A DNA stretch of 64,000 nt from Candidatus Binatia bacterium (GTDB lineage Bacteria; Desulfobacterota; Binatia; UBA12015): positions 380,149 through 444,148 of the forward strand of contig DATCMB010000006.1 in assembly GCA_036563615.1 (NCBI GenBank), written 5' to 3'. Positions within the stretch are counted from its first letter, which is position 1. Every line of letters starts with the position of its first letter. Made by a program: the position numbers and the translations under genes. Shown in pieces: positions 16,033 to 24,138 of this stretch. The notes under the pieces were generated by a model. The model did not search any database and had not been told where the DNA came from. It worked only from the letters and a program-made list of their open reading frames with translations.

Positions 16033-16661
16033 ATGATCGACGTCTCGACGCTCGAGCAGCGCCTCGCCCCGCTCTTCCCGGGGCTCCTCGGCATCCGCTT
16101 CGTCGACGCGTCCCCCGAGCGCGTGCGCGCCCGGCTCACGGTGCGCGACGAGCTCTGCACCGTGCCCGGCATCCTGCACGGCGGCGCGATCATGGCGTTC
16201 GCCGACACGCTGGGCGGCGTCGGCACCGCGCTCAACCTGAAACCCGGCGAGAGCACGACGACCATCGAGTCGAAGACCAACTTCCTCGCGGCGGGGAAGG
16301 CCGGCACGACGATCGAAGCCGAGGCGACGCTGCTGCACCGCGGACGGCGCACGATGGTCTGGCAGACGCGAGTGACCTCGCCCGAGGCAAGACGATCGCG
16401 CTCGTCACCCAGACGCAGGCGGTGCTCGAGGCCAAGTCTCCCGAGGCGAGCGCGTCGCCCGCGGACGCGCTGGCGGCGCTGTTCGCCGGCAAGCCGCCGC
16501 GCGAGCAGCAGGCGTTGCTCGCGACGCTCGAGCGCTCGGGGGCCGCGCTCTACCGAGCGCTCGCGGCCGAGGCGAAGGATCCGAGCGTGCGCGCCGAGCT
16601 CGAGCGCGCAGCCGAGCGCGAGGAAGAGAACGCCCGCACGCTGGAGCGCTTGCTCGGCTGA
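16033..16661 (+). pseudogene. PaaI-family hotdog thioesterase, frameshifted
   Basis: The first frame (16033 to about 16388) encodes a hotdog thioesterase: PGILHGGAIMAFADTLGG is the conserved HGG loop and helix, followed by TTIESKTNFL. At 16381-16390 the sequence CCCGAGGCAAG drops one G relative to an expected Pro-Glu-Gly-Lys; restoring it joins perfectly to the second frame reading TIALVTQTQAVLEAK and onward to the stop at 16659-16661. The restored protein would be about 209 residues, with an 80-residue helical C-terminal extension rich in Ala, Glu and Arg. As written the gene is broken; a sequencing error is as likely as a real mutation. Confidence 0.8.
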
Positions 16662-16684
16662 CCGCGCCGTAGCAAGCGTGAGAC

Positions 16685-17580
16685 GTGCAGGCGGTCATCG
16701 ACACGCACCAGCACGTCTGGGACCTCGCGCGCTTCGATCTCCCCTGGCTGCACGATGAGCCGCGCTACGCGGCGCTCGCGCGCCGCTTCGGCGTCGCCGA
16801 CTATCTCGCGGACGCGCGCGGCACCGGCATCGAGCGCTCGCTGTACATGGAGATCGCGGCTGCGCCCGCGCAGCAGGAGGAAGAGGCGCGCGCCGCGCTC
16901 GAGCTCTGCGCGCGCGCCGACACGCCGTTCGCGGCGCCGTGCTCCCCGGACGTCCCGGCACGCCGGGCTTCCGCACGCACGTCGAGAGCTTTGCGAGCAA
17001 CCCGTTTGCGAAGGGCGTGCGCCAGCTCCTGCAGGTACCCGGCGCGCCGCCCGGACGCTGCCTCGAGCCCGCGTTCGTCGACGACGTGCGCTGGCTCGGC
17101 GAGCAGAATCTCTGCTTCGACCTCTGCATGCGTCCCGGCGAGATCGCCGACGGCGCGGCGCTCGCGCGCGCCTGTCCCGCGACGCGCTTCGTCCTCGACC
17201 ACTGCGGCAACGTCCACATGATGCCCGCCGACGAGACGCGCTGGCGGCGCGACCTCGCGGCGATCGGCGCGCTGCCCAACGTCTGGTGCAAGGTCTCCGG
17301 GCTCACGGTGCTCGACGGTCCGATCGCCACCGCTGCGGCCCACCTCGCGCCGCTCGTCGACCACGCGCTCGACTGCTTCGGCGCGGAGCGCGTGCTCTTC
17401 GCCGGCAACTGGCCGGTGTGCCGCCTGCAGGGCGGGCTCGCGCGCTGGGTCGAGACGCTGCGCACGATCGTCGCGCGTCGCGCGCAGGACGAGCAGCGGC
17501 GGCTCTTCCACGACAACGCGGTCGCGTTCTACGGCCTGCCCGCGCAAGCGGCGACGACGACGGCCGAGGAGGAGCGATGA
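16685..17580 (+). pseudogene. Amidohydrolase (lactonase-type, COG3618-like), frameshifted
   Basis: TIM-barrel metal hydrolase related to L-fucono/L-rhamnono-lactonases and pyrone-dicarboxylate lactonase. Frame one begins at a GTG with VIDTHQHVWDLARFDLPWL, the metal-binding HxH. Around 16933-16940 the coding frame changes; one missing base in GCGGCGCCGTG restores continuity into LPGRPGTPGFRTHVESF. Later motifs are FVLDHCGNVHM (His), and LFAGNWPVCR where many relatives have a GSDWP metal Asp. The stop overlaps the next gene start (ATGA at 17577-17580). Restored length about 298 residues. Frameshift may be an assembly error. Confidence 0.8.
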
Positions 17581-18449
17581 AGCTCGCGACCTTCACGCAG
17601 GCGGGGCGCCAGCGGATCGGCGTCGTCGAAGGCGACGCGGTGTGCGACGTCGGCGCCGTCGACGCGACGCTGCCCGGCGACATGCTCGCGCTCCTCGCCG
17701 CGGGACCCGACGCGCTCGACGCGCTCCGCAAGGCGGCGGCGCGCGCGCCGCGGCTCGCGCTCGCCGACGTCCACCTCGACGCGCCGGTGCCGAAGCCACC
17801 GAAGTTCCTCGCGATCGGCCTCAACTATGCGGCGCACGCCGCGGAGACCGGGCGCCCGAAGCCGGAGTTCCCGGTCTTCTTCAACAAGCAGACGAGCTGC
17901 GTCACCGGACCGTACGACCCGATCCACCGACCGCGCGTGTCGGAGGCGCTCGACTACGAGGGCGAGCTCGCCTTCGTCATCGGTCGACGCTGTCGGCACG
18001 TGCCGCGCGAGCGCGCGCACGAGGTGATCGCGGGCTACCTGATCTGCCACGACGTCAGCGTGCGCGACTGGCAGCGCAAGGCGCCGACGATGACGCTCGG
18101 CAAGTCGTTCGACACCCACGGTCCGCTCGGGCCGTGGCTCACGACGTCGGACCAGGTTCGTGACCCGCACGCGCTCGAGCTCAGCACGTACGTGAACGGC
18201 GAGCGTCGCCAGCACGCGAGCACGAGCGACCTGATCCACGACTGCTTCGCGCTCGTCGCGCTGCTCTCGACCGTGTGCACGCTCGAGCCCGGCGACGTCA
18301 TCAGCACCGGCACGCCGAGCGGCGTCGCGGCGGCGATGACGCCGCCGCGCTGGCTCGTGCCCGGCGACGTCGTGCGCATCGAGATCGAGGGGCTGGGCCA
18401 CCTCGAGAACACCGTCATCGAGGAGCCGGAGTCGACGACGCTCTACTGA
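17577..18449 (+). CDS. Fumarylacetoacetate hydrolase family protein
   Basis: FAH-fold enzyme of 290 residues, hydrolysing or decarboxylating/isomerising beta-diketone-like acids with a divalent metal. An N-terminal cap (residues about 1-70) precedes the catalytic barrel, which starts KFLAIGLNYAAHAAE. Metal ligands are in LDYEGELAFVIG (ExE) and ICHDVSVRDWQ (Asp), with the catalytic Lys in LGKSFDTHGPLGPW; the closing TGTPSGVAAAM and GDVVRIEIEGLG are family typical. Four-base overlap with the lactonase-type gene suggests consecutive catabolic steps. Exact substrate unknown; ureidoglycolate lyase-like and acylpyruvase-like enzymes share this pattern. Confidence 0.94.
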   Translation: MKLATFTQAGRQRIGVVEGDAVCDVGAVDATLPGDMLALLAAGPDALDALRKAAARAPRLALADVHLDAPVPKPPKFLAIGLNYAAHAAETGRPKPEFPVFFNKQTSCVTGPYDPIHRPRVSEALDYEGELAFVIGRRCRHVPRERAHEVIAGYLICHDVSVRDWQRKAPTMTLGKSFDTHGPLGPWLTTSDQVRDPHALELSTYVNGERRQHASTSDLIHDCFALVALLSTVCTLEPGDVISTGTPSGVAAAMTPPRWLVPGDVVRIEIEGLGHLENTVIEEPESTTLY

Positions 18450-18566
18450 CGCGCCCGCGCACGACGTGACGCGACGCGCCGCACGACCGACGGACGCCGC
18501 GGTGGACCTGCGCGTCCGAAGGCGGACCCGCTTCCCCGCGCGGCGCGCGTCGTGCGAAAGAAGAGA

Positions 18567-20177
18567 ATGCGCACGGCGTCCATCGATGGCGTGGACACGA
18601 CCGCGAGCAGGCAGGGGCAGAGAGTCCGGACCCCGCGCGCACGCTCTCGATGGAGCGCGCGAGCGTGCTGTGCCAACGCCGTCCTGGGCGTGGCGGCGCT
18701 CCTCCTCGGGAGCGTTTCGGCGGCGCACGCGCAGGGCGCGCTCGACCCGACGTTCGGCGACGGCGGCATCGCCATCGTCCCGCAGGACGCCTTCTTCTCG
18801 GTGGTGCGCGGCGGCGTCCTCGTCGCGCCCGACGGCGGCGTCACCGCCGTCCTGCAGGACCGCGTCGTCGCGGGCGGCGCGGACGCGACGCTCGTGCGGC
18901 TGCGTCCCGACGGCAGCCGCGACGCGAGCTTCGGCGAGGACGGCGTGCTGCGACCCGCGACGGGCTTTCGCGCCAGCGCCGCGGCCGGGCTCGTCGACGG
19001 ACGCTTGCTGCTCGGCGGCCGGCTCGAGGACGAGCCGGCGCTCGTGCGTCTCCTCGCCGACGGCTCGCCGGATCCGTCGTTCGGCGACCAAGGCGTGCTG
19101 CGCGGCCGCACCGCAGCCGACCTCGAGATCCTGCCCGACGGCCGCATCCTCGCCGCCGACGTCGGCGTCTGGCGGCTCCTCCCAGACGGCAGCCCGGACC
19201 CGAGCTTCGGCGACGGCGGCTTCGCCGACCTGCCCGATCCGCCGATCGGCAACGGTGGAAGCCGCGCCACCGCGGTCGCCGTGGCGGCGCAGCCGAGCGG
19301 CGGCGTGCTCGTCGCGATGAACCTCGAGGCGGCGATCGTGACCGCCGGCCTGCTGACGCGCTTCACCGCGGACGGCGACTGGGACTCGAGCTACGGCGGC
19401 GACGGCATCGTCGACGTCGGCTCGACGGCCGTGCGCGACCTCGTCGCGGCCGGCGACGGCGCGGCGCTGGTCCTCGACCGCTTCGCGGTCGCGCGCTTCG
19501 ACGCGAGCGGCCGGCGCGATCCGTCGTACGCGCCGCCGATCGACGGCAGCGGCTCCGGTACCGCCGCGATCCTGATCGACGGCAAGGAGCGGCTCGTCGC
19601 CAGCGGCAGCCGACTGGTCCAGTCCGCCGGCGGCGATCGTCACGTCGTGCTGCTGCAGCGCTTCCTCGCCGACGGCGAGCCCGATCCGGCGTTCGGCGGT
19701 GCGACGGGTCTGGTCGTCGATCCGCCCGGCTTTGGCGCGCAGGGGACGGGCTTCGAGGCCGTGAGCCTCGCGAGCGACGGACGGATCGTCGCCGCGGGTT
19801 CCGTCTGCGCGGCGCCGAACCGCTGCGACCTGCTGGTCGTGCGCGTCGCCGGCGAGCGGATGTCCGGCGTGCAGCTCTCGCCCGACGGGCTCCGGCAGAT
19901 GGTCGTCAAGGACGTCGGCGCCGAGCGCTGGTCGATCGTGCGCAACCTCGACGACGGCACCGTCACCGGCAACGTGTACGTCGCCGGGCAGGAGCCGCAG
20001 TTCCTCTGGTGCTCGCCGTCGCCGGGCCCGACGCCGCCGGAGACGGTCGCGCTCGACTGCTTCGCCGCACCGCCGTGCGTCGTCGCGCCGTGCGGCAACT
20101 TCGCGCCCGCGGGCCACGTCGAGCTGCCGGAGGCGTTCTTCTTGCCGCCGGACGCCGGGGGCGCGCCGGGCTCGTGA
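18567..20177 (+). CDS. Secreted delta-60 repeat beta-propeller-like protein
   Basis: Exported protein of about 536 residues. A long basic leader is followed by a hydrophobic core and AHA-Q cleavage site, then at least seven copies of the delta-60 motif, variants of PDGSPDPSFGDGG, spaced about 50-60 residues. These repeats are known mostly from delta-proteobacteria and form propeller-like surface proteins of unknown function. The last 110 residues leave the repeat pattern and contain four cysteines. ATG at 18567 follows GAAAGAAGAGA; a GTG at 18552 is an alternative. No enzyme motif seen. Confidence 0.86.
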   Translation: MRTASIDGVDTTASRQGQRVRTPRARSRWSARACCANAVLGVAALLLGSVSAAHAQGALDPTFGDGGIAIVPQDAFFSVVRGGVLVAPDGGVTAVLQDRVVAGGADATLVRLRPDGSRDASFGEDGVLRPATGFRASAAAGLVDGRLLLGGRLEDEPALVRLLADGSPDPSFGDQGVLRGRTAADLEILPDGRILAADVGVWRLLPDGSPDPSFGDGGFADLPDPPIGNGGSRATAVAVAAQPSGGVLVAMNLEAAIVTAGLLTRFTADGDWDSSYGGDGIVDVGSTAVRDLVAAGDGAALVLDRFAVARFDASGRRDPSYAPPIDGSGSGTAAILIDGKERLVASGSRLVQSAGGDRHVVLLQRFLADGEPDPAFGGATGLVVDPPGFGAQGTGFEAVSLASDGRIVAAGSVCAAPNRCDLLVVRVAGERMSGVQLSPDGLRQMVVKDVGAERWSIVRNLDDGTVTGNVYVAGQEPQFLWCSPSPGPTPPETVALDCFAAPPCVVAPCGNFAPAGHVELPEAFFLPPDAGGAPGS

Positions 20178-20181
20178 GGGC

Positions 20182-21684
20182 ATGAGCGCGCCCTCCGAGG
20201 TGGTGATCGGCCTCGACGCCGGGACGAGCGCCGTGAAGGCGGTCGCGTTCGGCGTCGGCGACGGCTGGCAGCACGCCGAGGAGGTCGCGTACCCGCTGCG
20301 CTCGCCCGCGCCCGGACGTCAAGAGCAGGATCCGGAGAGAATCGCGGCGGACGCGCGGCGGGCGCTCGCGGCGTGCGTGCGCGCGACCGACGGCGCGCGC
20401 GTCGCGGCGCTCGGCGTCTGCAGCGCGATGCACGGCCTCATCGGGCTCGACGCCGCGTGCCGTCCGCTGACCCCGCTCGTCACCTGGGCCGACGGACGCG
20501 CGGCCCAAGAGGCCGGCGAGCTGCGTGCCGCCGGCGTCGCGCAATCCGTGCACCGCGAGAGCGGGACGCCGGTGCACCCGATGTCGCCGCTCGTCAAGCT
20601 CCTCTGGTTCGCGCGCAACGAGCCCGAGCTGTGGCGGCGCGTCCGCTTCTGGATCGATCTCAAGGCGCACCTGCTCCTCGACCTGACCGGTCGGCTCGCG
20701 ACCGAGCTCTCGTCCGCGTCGGGCAGCGGGCTTCTGTCGCTCGCGACGCGGAGCTGGAGCACGACGGCCCTCGACGTCTGCGGCGTGGCGGCGGATCAGC
20801 TGCCCGAGATCCTGCCGACGACCGCGCAGCTTCGGCTCCGCCCCGAGGTGGCGCGCGAGGTCGGTCTGCCCGAGGGCACACCGATCGTCGTCGGCGCAGG
20901 CGACGGTCCGCTCGGCAACCTCGGCACCGGCGCGATGCGTCCGGGCGAGGTCGGGCTGTCGCTCGGCACGAGCGGGGCGGCGCGCATGATCGTGCGCGCG
21001 CCGTACGTCGACGAGCGCGGCGCGCTCTTCTGCTACGCGCTCACGGACACGCACTGGGCGGTCGGCGGCGCGGTGAGCAACGGCGGCAACGTCGCGCGCT
21101 GGATCGCGGACGCGGTCGCGCCGGACCTCGCGGGCGACACCGACGCGCTGCTCGCGCTCGCCGCGAGCGCGCCGCCCGGCTGCGACGGCCTCGTCATGCT
21201 GCCCTACCTGCTGCCCGAGCGCGCGCCGCTCTGGGATCCCGATCTGCCGGGCGCGTACCTCGGGCTACGCACCGAGCACGGCCGCGCGCACCTCGTGCGC
21301 GCGGCGCTCGAGGGCGTCTGCTTCCAGCTCGCGGCGAGCGTCCGCCTGCTCGACGCGATCGAGCCGGTGCGCGCGCTGCACGCGACCGGCGGCGCGTTTC
21401 GCGCGCCGCTCTGGCGCGAGATGATGGCCGCGGTGATGAACCGGCCGCTGCGCGTCGTGTCGTCGGCCGGCGGCACGGCGCTCGGCGCCGCGGCGCTCGC
21501 GCTGTACGCGCTCGGGCGGGTCGGCGATCTGACGGACGCGCCGACGCTGCTCGGAGCGCACGCGCAAGAAGCCGCGACCGTGACGCCCGATCCGGCGCTT
21601 GCTGCGCGCTATGCCGAAGTACTTGCGCAGCTCCCCGAGCGCATCGAGGCGCTGCAGCGCGTGGCCGCGTTCCTGCGCGGCTGA
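20182..21684 (+). CDS. FGGY carbohydrate kinase (gluconokinase/xylulokinase type)
   Basis: Sugar kinase of 500 residues with the ASKHA fold. VVIGLDAGTSAVKAVAF is the N-terminal phosphate-1 loop; YPLRSPAPGRQEQDPERI resembles gluconokinases; GLSLGTSGAARM is phosphate-2; LHATGGAFRAPLWREMMAAV is the adenosine motif of the FGGY signature region, and GTALGAAALAL follows. Only 4 bases separate it from the delta-60 gene. Substrate could be gluconate, xylulose or a related polyol; the YPLRSPxPGxxEQDP segment favours gluconate slightly. Confidence 0.92.
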   Translation: MSAPSEVVIGLDAGTSAVKAVAFGVGDGWQHAEEVAYPLRSPAPGRQEQDPERIAADARRALAACVRATDGARVAALGVCSAMHGLIGLDAACRPLTPLVTWADGRAAQEAGELRAAGVAQSVHRESGTPVHPMSPLVKLLWFARNEPELWRRVRFWIDLKAHLLLDLTGRLATELSSASGSGLLSLATRSWSTTALDVCGVAADQLPEILPTTAQLRLRPEVAREVGLPEGTPIVVGAGDGPLGNLGTGAMRPGEVGLSLGTSGAARMIVRAPYVDERGALFCYALTDTHWAVGGAVSNGGNVARWIADAVAPDLAGDTDALLALAASAPPGCDGLVMLPYLLPERAPLWDPDLPGAYLGLRTEHGRAHLVRAALEGVCFQLAASVRLLDAIEPVRALHATGGAFRAPLWREMMAAVMNRPLRVVSSAGGTALGAAALALYALGRVGDLTDAPTLLGAHAQEAATVTPDPALAARYAEVLAQLPERIEALQRVAAFLRG

Positions 21685-21756
21685 CGCGCGTCTGCCGAGC
21701 GAGAGAGCGCGGTAGCGCGTTCGCGACCGCGTCTTATTCGTCGCATGAAGAAAATT

Positions 21757-21858
21757 CCCGCGACGCTTCGTCGCGGGCGAGTGATCGGGAGTCGGTCAAG
21801 TCGAAGCGCGTTTCGGCCGATCAATGGCTCAGTGTTTCCTCTGAGCGCCCGAAACGCG
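21757..21858 (+). promoter_or_regulatory. Structured leader upstream of nfrB
   Basis: The 194 bases between the kinase and nfrB hold three nested or adjacent helices. A 9-bp stem with 3-base loop lies at 21757-21777. A long outer stem pairs 21805-21816 with 21849-21860 (10 perfect pairs plus a G-U and an A-U), and inside it a 6-bp stem pairs 21827-21832 with 21841-21846 around an 8-base loop. The outer stem ends about 18 bases before the ATG. No match to a riboswitch class that I can recognise. On the minus strand the first hairpin is followed by AATTTTC, which would look like a terminator for antisense transcription. Confidence 0.5.
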
Positions 21859-21878
21859 TTCCACCTCCGAGCCCTGCG

Positions 21879-24131
21879 ATGACCGACTTCCTGTCAGCGT
21901 TCGGGCTCGGCACGCAGACGATGCTCGTGGTCACCGTCGTGCTGTTCACCCTGAGCGGCATCGACGACCTGATCTTCGACGTCTACTACGTCTGCCGGCA
22001 GCTCTACGTGCTGCTCTACGTGCGGCCGCGCTGGCCGCGCCTCAAGGAAGAGCAGCTTCTCAGCGCGGTCGAGAAGCCGATCGCGATCATCGTTCCCGCA
22101 TGGCAGGAGTCGCCGGTCATCGGGAAGATGATCGACAACACCGTCCGCACGCTGCGCTACAGCAAGTACGTCATCTTCGTCGGCACGTACCCGAACGATC
22201 CCGACACCCAGCTCGAGGTCGAGCGCGCGCGCGAGCGCTACCAGAACGTCGAGCGCATCGTCTGCCCGAAGGACGGTCCGACCAACAAGGCCGACTGCCT
22301 GAACTGGATCATCCAGGGCGTCCGCCACTACGAGAACCGCACCGGGACGCGCTTCGAGATCTTCGTGATGCACGATGCCGAGGACATCGTGCACCCGCTG
22401 TCGCTGAAGCTCTTCAACTACTTGATGCCGCGCTTCGCGATGATCCAGATCCCGGTCTTCTCGCTGCCGCGGCGCTGGTACGAGTTCACCGCCGGCGTCT
22501 ACATGGACGAGTTCGCCGAGCTGCACTCGAAGGATCTGATCGTGCGCGAGCGCCTCGGCCACAACGTGCCGAGCGCCGGCGTCGGCACCGCGTTCACGCA
22601 CGAGGCGGTCGAGGCGCTGGGCATGGCGAACGACAACCAGCTCTTCAGCCTCGACTCGCTGACCGAGGACTACGACTTCGGCTTCCGCCTGCGCTCGGTC
22701 GGCTTGAAGTCGATCTTCGTGCGCTTTCCGTGCGAGCGCGAGGCCGTGCGCAAGAGCCGGTGGACCGGCCGCGAGCGCAAGGTGGTCGTCAAGGACTGGA
22801 TCGCGACGCGCGAGTTCTTCCCGAGCGAGTTCTGGCTCGCGGTGCGTCAGAAGACGCGCTGGATCATCGGCATCGCGCTGTAGGGCTGGGCGAACCTCGG
22901 CTGGAAGGGCAGCTGGCGCACCAAGTACGTGCTGTTCCGCGACCGCAAGACGCTGTTCACGACGCAGCTCAACGTCATCGGCTACATCCTCGTGCTGCTC
23001 GTGCTGGGCTTCTGGATCGGCGAGAAGCTCGATCCGGACGGGCACCGCTACGTCTCGCTCTCCGAGCTGCAGCCGTGGGTCAAGCAGCTGCTCTGGCTGA
23101 ACGGCGGCTTCCTCGTCCTGCGGCTCGTGCAGCGCTTCATCGCCGTGACCCGCATCTACGGCCCGCTGCAGGGACTGCTCAGCGCGCCGCGCCTGGTGTG
23201 GGGCAACCTGATCAATTTCTGCGCTTGCTGGCGCGCGCTCAAGCAGTACGCGACCTACCTGCGCACGGGCAAGCTCATCAAGTGGGACAAGACCGACCAC
23301 GTCTATCCCAACGAGGAAGATCTGGTCGCGTACCGGCGTCGGCTCGGCGACCTGCTGCTGGAGCGCCGCCTGATCACCGTCGAGGCGTTGAACCGCGCGC
23401 TCGAGCAGCAGAAGCAGGAGCACCGTCCGCTCGGACGCATCCTCGTCGAGTCGGGTCTCGTGCGCGAGGAGGAGATCGTCCAGGTGCTCGGGGCGCAGCT
23501 GCAGCTCGCGGTGCGCGAGGTCGACCCGTACGCCGTTCCGCAAGAGGTGCTGCGCCTCGTCCCGCGCGACGTGGCGCGCGAGTTCGGCATCGTGCCGGTT
23601 GCGGTGAACCCCGGCGGCCGCATCGAGATCGCGTCGAGCAACCTTCTCACCCGCGCGCAGCTCGACGAGATCGAGGCGCGTCTCGGTCATCCCGTCGACC
23701 TATGCTTGACGACGGCGAGCGACATCGCGTTCGCGATCAACCGCTGCTACCCGCCGGAGTCCGAGGGGCCCAAGACGAAGCAGTCGCGACCGCTCGGCCA
23801 GAAGCTGATCGACGCGGGCCTGCTGACCCGCGAGCAGCTCGACGCGCTCCTGCGCGAGCAGCGGCGGGGCTACCGTCGCCTCGGCGACGTCCTGCTCGAC
23901 AAGGGCTGGCTCACGCGCGAGCAGCTCGACGAGGCCGTGCGCGAGGCGGCCCGCAAGGGTCGCTACATCGGCGACTGCCTGATCGACCGCGGCTGGATCA
24001 CGCGCGAGCAGCTCGACGAGGCGCTGCGCGAGCAGCGCGCGAGCAACCGCCACCTCGGCGAGCTGCTCCTCGAGCGCAACCTCGTGTCGGCGAAGGCGCT
24101 CGACGAAGCGCTGGAGCCGCCCGCCGACTGA
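21879..24131 (+). pseudogene. nfrB: NfrB-like glycosyltransferase with MshEN domains, interrupted by an amber codon
   Basis: Full length would be 750 codons. N-terminal membrane helix, then a family 2 glycosyltransferase: IAIIVPAWQES, GPTNKADCLNW, MHDAEDIVHP (DxD-like), LTEDYDFGFRL, and QKTRW, the QxxRW of processive synthases. Codon 335 (22881-22883) is TAG in an IGIAL-stop-GWANLGW context where relatives carry Gln. The frame then continues uninterrupted with two or three membrane helices and a long cytoplasmic C-terminus. Residues 488-540 form a canonical MshEN c-di-GMP domain (24-5-24 motif spacing), and 638-748 hold four more such motifs. In E. coli NfrB makes an exopolysaccharide, in response to c-di-GMP, that serves phage N4. 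Other genes here end in TAG, so recoding is unlikely; mutation or sequencing error remain. Confidence 0.88.
23340..24122 (+). repeat. Six MshEN-type 24-residue motifs within nfrB
   Basis: Repeated 24-residue units of the form RLGxxLxxxxxxxxxxLxxxLxxQ joined by exact 5-residue linkers. Two lie at codons 488-511 and 517-540; after about 100 residues four more follow at 638-661, 667-690, 696-719 and 725-748. Units three to five share TREQLD cores and are clearly recent duplications of an 87-base module. Confidence 0.85.
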
Positions 24132-24138
24132 GCGCAGC

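Noticed and set aside
21685-21878. c-di-GMP-I/II riboswitch in front of nfrB
   Set aside because: The conserved GCAAA and receptor motifs of the GEMM classes are missing; only generic stem-loops can be supported.
22881-22883. TAG read as a sense codon (pyrrolysine or recoding)
   Set aside because: Several intact genes here terminate with TAG and no pylS-like gene is in the window; single-base change is more likely.
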